From: Desulfobacterales bacterium
GTDB lineage: Bacteria; Desulfobacterota; Desulfobacteria; Desulfobacterales; UBA5852
Direction of reading: 5' to 3'
DNA length: 5,095 bases
NCBI GenBank assembly: GCA_016735415.1
Contig: JAERRP010000131.1
Coordinates: 1 to 5,095 of the forward strand
Shown: in pieces, positions 1 through 5,095 of the stretch
Position numbering within the stretch: the stretch's first letter is position 1
Layout of the letters: each line of letters begins with the position of its first letter
The notes under the pieces: generated by a model
Seen by the model: the letters and a program-made list of their open reading frames with translations, nothing else
Databases searched by the model: none
Told to the model about the DNA's origin: nothing
Program-made: the position numbers and the translations under genes

Positions 1-24
1 CCACCCATTTTCTACCCGAGCGGC

Positions 25-1119
25 TTAACCAGTTTGCATCTGATAGACCAGTAAAGGTCCTGTGGCAGGCAAAAAATCGTTTTCAGGGTCTTCAGCATAA
101 AGACGAAGTTCGATGGCATGTCCCCTAGTCTGAATCTGCTCCTGGTCCATGGATAAAGATTCGCCCCGGGCTATACGAATCTGCAGTTCCACAAGATCCA
201 AACCTGTGACCATTTCGGTAACCGGGTGTTCCACCTGGAGCCGGGTGTTCATTTCCAAAAAGAAGAACTCACCGTCCGGAGCTAAAATAAACTCAATAGT
301 ACCGGCATTGTGATAGCCTGCCCTGTGCGTTATTTCAACTGCAGTATCGCAGATACATTCACGAAGTTTAGATGGCAGGGCCGGAGCTGGGCTCTCCTCA
401 ATAACTTTTTGATAACGGCGCTGGATTGAGCAATCACGCTCACCCAGATGCAGGACCTTGCCATGCTGATCGGCCAGCACTTGCACTTCTATATGGCGCG
501 GATTTTCAACATAACGTTCAGCGTAAACCTCGTCGCTACCAAAAGAACGTTTTGCCTCACCTTTTGCCAATTGAACCGCTTTTTCCAACTCATCCAGATC
601 CCGGACAATATGCATGCCCTTTCCACCGCCGCCGGCGGCCGCTTTGATCAGCAAAGGCACCCCTAACGCTAACGTAGATTCGATAAAACTTTTACCGATA
701 TCCTCCTCAATCACCGAAGGGACCCGTGGGAAATTGTTCTCGATACAGAATGCACGGGCTGTTACTTTATTTCCCATCAATTCTATGGTTTCCGGCGAGG
801 GACCTATAAATGTGATACCTTCCTTTGCAAGCTGTCTGGCAAATTGGGCATTTTCCGCCAAAAAGCCAAAACCTGGATGGACTGCATCAGCCCCGGTCTG
901 TCTGCACGCTTTGATAATCTGTTCCACATCCAGATAGGCTGATACCGGAGCAGCACCATGGATTTCTATACTCTCGACTGCCTGATGGACTGCAGGTGAG
1001 TCTTCATCCACAGCATGGTAGACCACCACACCGGGAATATCCATGCGATTCAATGTCCTTAAAATTCGGCAGGCAATCTCCCCACGGTTTGGAATCAAAA
1101 TTTTAGTGATACGATTCAT
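25..1119 (-). CDS. accC: Biotin carboxylase subunit of an acyl-CoA carboxylase, cut short by an in-frame stop
   Basis: Biotin carboxylase uses ATP and bicarbonate to carboxylate the biotin of a carrier protein, the first half-reaction of acetyl-, propionyl- or methylcrotonyl-CoA carboxylases, in the cytoplasm. The 364-residue product opens with the family start (KILIPNRGEIACRI, residues 6-19). It carries the ATP-grasp glycine loop GGGGKGM (163-169), HIEVQV (209-214), ERDCSIQRR with catalytic-type K238 (227-238), EMNTRLQVEHPVTE (289-302) and RLYAEDP (339-345). K238, E289, R293 and R339 match E. coli AccC K238, E288, R292 and R338. A purine-rich ribosome site ends 5 bases before the ATG, fixing the start. 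TAA at 25-27 ends the frame about 85 residues short of the usual 450, inside the C-terminal subdomain. The next eight codons, to the window edge, still read AARVENGW, aligning with the family's GVRxES/GVRVENG stretch. Whether the full gene is AccC-type or a longer PccA/MccA-type chain cannot be seen. Family call is firm; substrate is not. Confidence 0.85.
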   Translation of the reverse strand: MNRITKILIPNRGEIACRILRTLNRMDIPGVVVYHAVDEDSPAVHQAVESIEIHGAAPVSAYLDVEQIIKACRQTGADAVHPGFGFLAENAQFARQLAKEGITFIGPSPETIELMGNKVTARAFCIENNFPRVPSVIEEDIGKSFIESTLALGVPLLIKAAAGGGGKGMHIVRDLDELEKAVQLAKGEAKRSFGSDEVYAERYVENPRHIEVQVLADQHGKVLHLGERDCSIQRRYQKVIEESPAPALPSKLRECICDTAVEITHRAGYHNAGTIEFILAPDGEFFFLEMNTRLQVEHPVTEMVTGLDLVELQIRIARGESLSMDQEQIQTRGHAIELRLYAEDPENDFLPATGPLLVYQMQTG

Positions 1120-1124
1120 GGTAT

Positions 1125-1132
1125 TCTTCCTT
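1125..1132 (-). promoter_or_regulatory. Ribosome binding site of the biotin carboxylase gene
   Basis: On the minus strand this reads AAGGAAGA, five bases before the ATG at 1119. It supports that start over any other. The large palindromic element begins only a few bases further upstream, so the native promoter of the gene is either inside the element or separated from the gene by it. Confidence 0.6.
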
Positions 1133-1138
1133 ATACTT

Positions 1139-1293
1139 TATCTAGTGCCCATCCATAAAAGGTATCTTTCAGCCCCGGCCGGCGTTCTCGCTCTTTTGAA
1201 ATCCTCGACGTAGCCTGGCTACGCCTGTGGTTTCAAAATCACTGGGGCCTTGGCCGGAACCAAAATCTACCATTTCTGGATGGACACTATCTA
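1139..1293. repeat. 155-bp imperfect palindrome, REP/MITE-like element
   Basis: The sequence folds back on itself around base 1216 with no gaps. By hand count about 51 of 77 opposed positions are Watson-Crick pairs. Matched blocks at the same centre are CGTAGCC/GGCTACG (1209-1215, 1217-1223), TTTTGAAA/TTTCAAAA (1194-1201, 1231-1238), CCGGCC/GGCCGG (1175-1180, 1252-1257), GGTA/TACC (1161-1164, 1268-1271), CCATCCA/TGGATGG (1149-1155, 1277-1283) and TAGTG/CACTA (1143-1147, 1285-1289). Most mismatches are transition-type (G:T or A:C), as in an old palindrome drifting apart. There is no transposase here, so if mobile it moves in trans. It fills the gap between the toxin-like fragment and the biotin carboxylase, ending about 20 bases before the latter's ATG. 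It also supplies the last 40 or so codons of the toxin-like reading frame. The palindrome is directly visible; its status as a dispersed element is inferred. Confidence 0.7.
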
Positions 1294-1717
1294 CGAATTT
1301 ATTTGCTTTGTAATCAACCACCCTGATCCCAGGTAAAGGGGGTTCCTGAAGGCCACCGGCAAATGCCTGGGCCATGGGAAGCCACTTTGCGACATTTTCT
1401 CCCTGATGTTTGAGCTGGGTATCTTTAAGGTTGCGCCTTTGGGTAACAATGGCGGGAAGGGACAGGCTCCATCCGAAACCGAACGGACCATTGCCGGCGC
1501 CGGAATCGTAGGACAGGGAAAGCTGCGGACCGAAGCCCGAACGGCCTGGGCTTACCGCAATCGTCATCGTACCCGTGCCCGGATTGGCCGCAAACTTTTC
1601 GCCGATGCCTCGAATGGCGCCACCCCCTTTGGGCAGTGAAATGGATGGGGATTGAACTTGAAACCCATTCGGGTCGTCGCTTTGAGATGATTTTGCCGGC
1701 GTCACATCATCAGCCAT
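1169..1717 (-). pseudogene. N-terminal remnant of a Tc-toxin TcB / SpvB-like protein
   Basis: Counting from the ATG at 1717, residues about 24-90 match the opening of SpvB/TcB proteins: SISLPKGGGAIRGIGEKF, then SPGRSGFGPQLSLSYDSG, then GNGPFGFGWSLSLP. In Tc toxins this region starts the B component, which with TcC forms the shell around a toxic C-terminal domain. Related proteins of 1,000-2,500 residues occur as polymorphic toxins. Here only about 180 residues remain. After the Ser-Leu-Pro block, residues about 91-142 are unrecognised, and the last 40 are the translated palindromic element, ending at TGA 1169. I choose ATG 1717 because GGGGTAGAG lies just upstream. The frame stays open to a TTG at 1759, but that extension (MQSPAFRQRSWGRD) has no family character. 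No signal peptide is seen. It is most likely a truncated, non-functional remnant with a lost 3' part, though a short peptide could still be made. Confidence 0.7.
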
Positions 1718-1907
1718 GTCTCTACCCCATGATCGTTGTCTGAAAGCGGGTGATTGCAAGAAAGGCGCTTATCAGGATTGACCAATTTTTAATCAGGGCA
1801 GCATGGGCGGTCTCAGAAATGAATGGTGCCCTTGGAGAAGCTGAGCGTTAGAACGACTGTTCCGGAAGCTGGACCCCGTGTGCGGGCGGCTTTGGATACT
1901 GAAAAAA

Positions 1908-1921
1908 GTATAAGCTTATAC
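1908..1921. repeat. Perfect 14-bp palindrome GTATAAGCTTATAC
   Basis: The 14 bases are fully self-complementary with no spacer, and on the plus strand follow a run of six A residues before the G at 1908. On the minus strand TATACT inside it resembles a -10 box, but no good -35 lies at the right distance. It sits downstream of the TTGACA candidate, so it could be an operator in the leader of the toxin-like gene. AT-rich palindromes of this size can also occur by chance. Confidence 0.3.
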
Positions 1922-1959
1922 GGCGGAAGATCCTGATTTCTGGAATGTGAGCTAAATAA

Positions 1960-1989
1960 CCCTTAGCAAAGTACGGAAAAGTTTGTCAA
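1960..1989 (-). promoter_or_regulatory. Possible sigma-70 promoter for the toxin-like fragment
   Basis: The minus strand has a perfect TTGACA (1984-1989). It is followed after 17-18 bases by CTAAGG/TAAGGG, a poor -10 match, with AT-rich sequence around it. It lies downstream of gcdA and points towards the toxin-like ATG about 240 bases away. The -35 is good but the -10 is weak, so confidence is low. Confidence 0.3.
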
Positions 1990-2064
1990 GTTTATCTGTG
2001 GGTTATCGTGATACCGCCAAACATACGGCCGCGTCGGTGCAGCGGCAGGCCTCAACCGCCGCCG

Positions 2065-3798
2065 CTACCCCCTGATGATGCGCGGCAGCATCATCTGGTG
2101 CTGGGGGCAGATGGACTTCGGGTTCTGGTAGGCGGCGCCGGTAAACGCCTTCAGGTAGCGGCGCAGGTCCTTCAGCGCCACAATTTCATCCACGAGACCG
2201 GTGCGGGCGCAGAACAGGGGCCTGGATTTTTCATGGTAATCCCGGGCCAGTTCGTTCATTTTCTCGATCACCGGTTCCAGGGGGCGGCCGCTTGCGTCTT
2301 CCTTAACCAGCCTACGGGCATAGGTGGCCACGGCGGCGGTTTCCCCGTGCATGACATAGATTTCGCTGGCGGCGGTCCCCAAGGTGAAGGCATTGTGCCG
2401 GTTGGCGGTGGGGCCGCCCATGACATAGTGGGCCGCGGCCGTTCCTTTGCGCAGCACCACCAGCATCATGGGAACATCGGTCTGCTGGATGGAGTAGATC
2501 AGGGACTGGCCCAGACCCAGCAGTTCGGCCTTTTCGGCCGCATCCCCCACATCGATCCCGGTGGTATCCTGAAACCAGATAACCGGCGGGCGGTCCCGGC
2601 CGCAGAGGGTGATGAATTCGTTCATCTTGATCAATCCCTGGCGATAGAGCTTGCCGCCGAATCCCGGGTAGTCGGCATATTCCGGATAATCCTTGCCCAG
2701 ATAACCCTGGCGGTTACCGATGCAGGCCACCGGGAAACCGTCGATTTTACACAGCCCGGTGTACACTTCCGGGCCGCTCTCGGGGTGAAATTCCATGTGT
2801 TCGCCACTGTCGACCAGCCGGGCCAGGATCTGGTCGAATTCGTAAACCCGTTTGGGTTCCATGGGCAGAAGATCATAAATATCTTCCAGCGGAAAGCGGT
2901 TATCCCGGGCAGGCGCCACCCGGAAGAATTTGGGGTGATAGGCCGGCATGTCTTTCATGTAATCTTTGAGCCCGTCCAGAACCCCCTGTTCTTCTTCGAA
3001 GACGTAACGGAAAAAACCGGTTTCATCATAGTGCGTCTTGACGGTCCCCGGAGGCTTGGCTTTAAACTGTTTTGCTTTTGCAATCAGGCCTTCGGCCATC
3101 TCGAGGTCGAAATGGCCCCTGGGCGCCATGCCGCTCACGATCCCGGCACCGCCCACGGCAATATTGCAATTCTGGTGCGCGAAGAGAATGGTGGGGCTGA
3201 TACTCTGATAGCCCCCGCCGGCCGGGTTGGTGCCGTAGATGCCGGCCAGAACGGGAATGCCCATCTGTTCCAGTTCCGCGTGCCGGAAAAAGGGGGTGCC
3301 GGCGCCGCGTCGATTGGCGTAAAACTTTTCTTGTTCCGTGAGCTTGGCGCCGCTGCAGTTGACCAGCCAGACCAGCGGAATGTTCAGGCGTTTGGCCAGA
3401 TCGGTGACCCGCAGGATATTCTCCGATTGTCCCGGCAGCCAGGCCCCGGCCATGACCTTGTTGTCAAACCCGATGATGACCGCCCATTTGCCGGAGATCC
3501 GCCCCAGGCCGTCGATCACATTGGTGGTACCCTCGTCGTTGTCCATGGGATTGTAGAGCATATGCAGCGGGCACCACGTGTCCGCATCCACCAGATATTC
3601 CAGCCGCTGCCAGACGGTCATCTGCCCCCGGGCATTGATTTTTTCGGTGGGGAATCCGGCATCTTTGACCCGTTCGACCTGGGCCTGGATTTCGGCTTCG
3701 GCCGCCTCCAGGGCCGCACGGTTTTTGGCGCTCTGCCGGCGCTGACTTTTTTTGAGTTCCCGGCCGAAATCGGCCATTTTATCGAAATACGGTCGCAT
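2065..3798 (-). CDS. gcdA: Glutaconyl-CoA decarboxylase, carboxyltransferase (alpha) subunit
   Basis: This subunit transfers the carboxyl group of (E)-glutaconyl-CoA to the biotin of the carrier subunit, giving crotonyl-CoA. The 577-residue product matches Acidaminococcus GcdA (about 587) along its whole length as I recall that sequence. Shared landmarks are WVPGQ/WLPGQ with SEN (120-127), NCSG and EQEKFYANRRGAGTPFF (147-171), GIYGTNPAGGGYQSISPT (186-203), VGGAGI (215-220), GGKLYRQGLIKMNEFITLC (381-399), QDTTGIDVG (410-418), AELLGLGQSLIYSIQ (424-438), RKGTAAAHYVMGGP (450-463) and AAYQNPKSICPQHQM near the end (555-569). These are two crotonase-fold halves, with oxyanion-type glycine motifs in each. 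The ATG at 3798 has GAGGGGGG six bases upstream, and MRPYFDKM matches the family N terminus. It lies 76 bases after the biotin carrier and two genes after the Na+ pump, which separates it from propionyl- or methylcrotonyl-CoA carboxyltransferases. No signal peptide or membrane segment is seen. A related acyl-CoA substrate is possible but less likely. Confidence 0.92.
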   Translation of the reverse strand: MRPYFDKMADFGRELKKSQRRQSAKNRAALEAAEAEIQAQVERVKDAGFPTEKINARGQMTVWQRLEYLVDADTWCPLHMLYNPMDNDEGTTNVIDGLGRISGKWAVIIGFDNKVMAGAWLPGQSENILRVTDLAKRLNIPLVWLVNCSGAKLTEQEKFYANRRGAGTPFFRHAELEQMGIPVLAGIYGTNPAGGGYQSISPTILFAHQNCNIAVGGAGIVSGMAPRGHFDLEMAEGLIAKAKQFKAKPPGTVKTHYDETGFFRYVFEEEQGVLDGLKDYMKDMPAYHPKFFRVAPARDNRFPLEDIYDLLPMEPKRVYEFDQILARLVDSGEHMEFHPESGPEVYTGLCKIDGFPVACIGNRQGYLGKDYPEYADYPGFGGKLYRQGLIKMNEFITLCGRDRPPVIWFQDTTGIDVGDAAEKAELLGLGQSLIYSIQQTDVPMMLVVLRKGTAAAHYVMGGPTANRHNAFTLGTAASEIYVMHGETAAVATYARRLVKEDASGRPLEPVIEKMNELARDYHEKSRPLFCARTGLVDEIVALKDLRRYLKAFTGAAYQNPKSICPQHQMMLPRIIRG

Positions 3799-3804
3799 GC
3801 CTAT

Positions 3805-3812
3805 CCCCCCTC
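3805..3812 (-). promoter_or_regulatory. Ribosome binding site of gcdA
   Basis: The minus strand reads GAGGGGGG, six bases before the ATG at 3798. This fixes the start at MRPYFDKM, which also aligns with the family N terminus. Confidence 0.6.
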
Positions 3813-3844
3813 GGAAAATTTGCGATAAAGAAACAAGTTAGCGT

Positions 3845-3863
3845 ATGCCGTTGCGATCGGCAT
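3845..3863. repeat. Small hairpin between the biotin carrier gene and gcdA
   Basis: ATGCCG (3845-3850) and CGGCAT (3858-3863) pair as a six-base stem around a seven-base loop, 12 bases after the carrier stop codon. No U run follows on the minus strand, so it is not a standard terminator. It may do no more than shield mRNA ends or tune expression between the two genes, or it may be chance. Confidence 0.3.
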
Positions 3864-3874
3864 TCACCTCGCGG

Positions 3875-4093
3875 TCAATCGTCGATGATGGCCAGAACGT
3901 CGTCTTCCTCCACATCGCCCCCCTTCTTGACCCTGATTTCTCTGACGGTTCCGCTGCAGGGCGCAAATACAGGGGTTTCCATCTTCATGGCTTCGATGAC
4001 AAGGATTTCCTCGTCTTCTTCCACGGTCTTGCCGACTTCCAGATCCATCTGGATAATTTTGCCCGCCAGGGGGGCTAAGATTTCTTCGGACAT
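3875..4093 (-). CDS. gcdC: Biotin carrier (gamma-type) subunit of the decarboxylase, biotinyl domain only
   Basis: The 72-residue product is a single biotin/lipoyl attachment domain. It begins APLAGKI near residue 7 and carries the biotinylation motif EAMKME, with K37 as the modified lysine. It ends with the mirrored half, including APCSGTV (45-50) and GGDVEEDDVLAIID. The biotin arm shuttles the carboxyl group from GcdA in the cytoplasm to the membrane beta subunit. ATG 4093 is preceded by CAGGAGA with seven bases between, a strong ribosome site. Carriers of sodium-pumping decarboxylases are commonly 120-150 residues, with an Ala/Pro-rich linker in front of this domain. Here the linker is absent, so the protein is all domain and strongly acidic. 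Its place between the beta and alpha genes ties it to this complex. A lipoyl role is unlikely because the AMKM tetrapeptide is the biotin signature. Confidence 0.9.
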   Translation of the reverse strand: MSEEILAPLAGKIIQMDLEVGKTVEEDEEILVIEAMKMETPVFAPCSGTVREIRVKKGGDVEEDDVLAIIDD

Positions 4094-4100
4094 GGTCTTA

Positions 4101-4107
4101 TCTCCTG
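4101..4107 (-). promoter_or_regulatory. Ribosome binding site of the biotin carrier gene
   Basis: The minus strand reads CAGGAGA, seven bases before the ATG at 4093. It is close to the consensus and suggests strong translation of the carrier, independent of the beta gene 131 bases upstream. Confidence 0.65.
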
Positions 4108-4125
4108 CTATTTGGGTTGAAGAAT

Positions 4126-4213
4126 AGGGGTCGAGGATTCCAGGGGTCGAGGGTTCAAGGTTTGGTTTTTAATCTTTCTCTTGAATCCTCGGCCGCCTGG
4201 CCCCTCGAATCCT
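4126..4213. repeat. Intergenic direct and inverted repeat cluster forming a long hairpin
   Basis: Two tandem near-copies, AGGGGTCGAGGATTC (4126-4140) and AGGGGTCGAGGGTTC (4142-4156), differ at one base. Inverted partners follow. Bases 4134-4146 are complementary to 4201-4213 at 12 of 13 positions. Bases 4148-4159 are complementary to 4180-4191 at 11 of 12, with the exception a G:T pair. The loop is AT-rich (4160-4179) and there is an asymmetric bulge at 4192-4200. The whole fills most of the gap between the beta and carrier genes. On the transcribed strand no U run follows, so it looks more like an mRNA processing or stability structure, or a small dispersed repeat, than a terminator. Confidence 0.6.
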
Positions 4214-4224
4214 TTAATACGCTT

Positions 4225-5095
4225 TTATGACAGCAGCGTCAGGAAGATGCCGGCCGCAATTACGGTGCCGATGACGCCGGCCACATTGGGGCCCATGGCG
4301 AACATGAGCAGATAATTTTTCCGGTCGTACTGGGATCCGACTTTGTGAACCACGCGTGCCGCCATGGGGACGGCCGAGACGCCGGCCGCCCCCAGGAGCG
4401 GATTGATCTTCTCCTTGCGGACCAGGTTCATCAATTTGGCCAGCAGGATGCCCGTGGCCGTGCTGACGATGAAAGCGAACAGGCCGAAAAAGAAAATAAA
4501 CAGCACCTGGGGCTTCAGAAACGTCTCCGCACTCATGGTGGCCCCCACCGGCATACCCAGAAAAAGAGTGACGAAATTGAGCATATCTTTCTGAGCGGTG
4601 TGGGTCAGCCGTTCCACCACCTTGGCTTCACGGAAAAGGTTGCCGAGCATGAACATGGCGATCAGGGGGGCGGAGGCCGGCACGAGCAGGATGATGACCA
4701 GGGTTGCCACAATAGGGAAGATTATTTTTTCCAGCGGGTTGACCTTGCGGCCCTTTGTCATCCGGATGGTCCGTTCTTTCGGGGTGGTCAGCAGCCGCAT
4801 GACCGGAGGCTGGATAATGGGTACCAGGGCCATGTAGGAATAGGCCGCTACGGCACAACTGCCGAGCATGTGGGGTGCCAGTTTGGCTGCCAGAAAGATG
4901 GTGGTGGGGCCGTCGGCACCGCCGATAATGCTCATGGTCGCGGCTTCCTTGAGATCGAACCCCATGGCACTGGCCACAAAAAACGTCAGATAAACACCGG
5001 CCTGGGCGCCGGCGCCCAGGAAGATCAGCACCGGTTTGGCCAGCAGGGGACCGAAATCCGCTAGGGCCCCAAGTCCCAGAAAAAGAACGGGCGCT
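4225..5095 (-). CDS. gcdB: Sodium-translocating decarboxylase beta subunit, 5' end outside window
   Basis: This integral membrane subunit decarboxylates carboxybiotin and couples it to Na+ export. The frame is open to the window edge and shows 289 residues from APVLFLGLGALADFGPLLAK onwards. A GTG at 5031 is internal, because family sequence continues before it. Numbered from the first complete codon, GGADGPT holds D61, then Y87 (YSYMALVPIIQPPVMR), N231, G235, S240 and R247. All sit at one constant offset of 142 from D203, Y229, N373, G377, S382 and R389, the residues I recall as functionally important in Klebsiella OadB. That implies about 140 residues missing upstream. Hydrophobic spans are near 22-45, 56-70, 80-97, 124-150, 172-185, 195-220 and 264-287. 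It precedes the carrier gene by 131 bases. The sequence alone does not distinguish GcdB from OadB or MmdB; the name rests on the neighbouring alpha subunit. Confidence 0.9.
   Translation of the reverse strand, partial: APVLFLGLGALADFGPLLAKPVLIFLGAGAQAGVYLTFFVASAMGFDLKEAATMSIIGGADGPTTIFLAAKLAPHMLGSCAVAAYSYMALVPIIQPPVMRLLTTPKERTIRMTKGRKVNPLEKIIFPIVATLVIILLVPASAPLIAMFMLGNLFREAKVVERLTHTAQKDMLNFVTLFLGMPVGATMSAETFLKPQVLFIFFFGLFAFIVSTATGILLAKLMNLVRKEKINPLLGAAGVSAVPMAARVVHKVGSQYDRKNYLLMFAMGPNVAGVIGTVIAAGIFLTLLS

Larger units (their letters stand above)
1718..2064. other. Non-coding region between gcdA and the toxin-like fragment
   Basis: These 347 bases contain no convincing gene on either strand. 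On the minus strand they hold the presumed 3' end of the decarboxylase transcript, a TTGACA-type promoter candidate, a perfect 14-bp palindrome and a leader of about 240 bases before the toxin-like ATG. I see no strong intrinsic terminator with a T run after gcdA. The only hairpin at its stop codon is six base pairs without a following U tract. Confidence 0.6.

Noticed and set aside
25..27. Programmed recoding of the stop codon
   Set aside because: The codon is TAA, not TGA or TAG, and I see no slippery run or following hairpin that would support readthrough or frameshifting.
25..1119. Biotin carboxylase as a working part of the decarboxylase complex
   Set aside because: Sodium-pumping decarboxylases take the carboxyl group from the substrate and need no ATP-dependent biotin carboxylation. 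The gene also has different composition, its own ribosome site and an unrelated junction in between.
1139..1293. Strand preference of the palindrome as an RNA gene
   Set aside because: I counted mismatches that would be G:U pairs on each strand and found about seven on each, so the sequence does not favour one strand as a folded RNA.
1718..1759. Start of the toxin-like frame at TTG 1759
   Set aside because: The 14 extra residues have no family character, whereas ATG 1717 has a GGGGTAGAG ribosome site close upstream.
2041..2066. Intrinsic terminator at the end of gcdA
   Set aside because: Only a six-base stem (AGCGGC/GCCGCT) with a 14-base loop overlapping the stop codon, and no U run follows.
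2008..3828. A 606-codon open frame on the plus strand
   Set aside because: It lies antisense to gcdA in GC-rich DNA. Its product is low-complexity (His, Gly, Pro, Phe-rich) and matches no family I know, while the minus strand encodes an end-to-end GcdA.
4225..5031. GTG at 5031 as the true start of the beta subunit
   Set aside because: The codons before it (GALADFGPLLAKP) are typical beta-subunit sequence, and the frame stays open to the window edge, so the gene is partial rather than short.
4345..5064. A 239-codon open frame on the plus strand
   Set aside because: It is an antisense shadow of the beta subunit, rich in Gln, His and Gly, with no recognisable motif.

Overview
All recognisable genes in this window lie on the minus strand, so the biology reads from position 5095 down to 1. 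The right half (about 2065-5095) is a GC-rich gene cluster for a biotin-dependent, sodium-pumping acyl-CoA decarboxylase, best identified as glutaconyl-CoA decarboxylase. In transcription order it holds the membrane beta subunit (5' end outside the window), a 72-residue biotin carrier, and the carboxyltransferase alpha subunit. Together these move the carboxyl group of glutaconyl-CoA to carrier biotin and then to the membrane pump. Release of CO2 there drives Na+ export and leaves crotonyl-CoA. The delta (anchor) subunit is not visible and would have to lie upstream, beyond 5095, or elsewhere.

The middle (about 1139-2064) is a degraded, repeat-bearing junction. It contains a candidate promoter, a perfect 14-bp palindrome, and the N-terminal SpvB/TcB-type piece of an insecticidal-toxin-complex-like protein that loses family resemblance after about 90 residues. 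The ORF ends inside a 155-bp gap-free imperfect palindrome (1139-1293), which looks like a dispersed REP/MITE-type element.

The left part (1-1119) is a biotin carboxylase gene of visibly lower GC content. It carries an in-frame TAA, and the eight codons past that stop still read as biotin carboxylase. In this sequence the gene is therefore either broken or carries a one-base error. A biotin carboxylase has no role in a sodium-pumping decarboxylase, so this gene probably belongs to a separate acyl-CoA carboxylase.

Organism: an anaerobe that ferments or oxidises aromatic compounds or amino acids through glutaryl-/glutaconyl-CoA. The Na+ pump, the GC content near 60% over that cluster, the Tc-toxin remnant and the two kinds of intergenic repeat suggest a sulfate-reducing deltaproteobacterium (Desulfobacterales-like). 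This is an inference; nothing here proves taxonomy.

I do not see a wholly new system. The best candidates for a second look are the 155-bp palindrome, the in-frame stop, the toxin remnant between them, and the repeat hairpin inside the decarboxylase operon.
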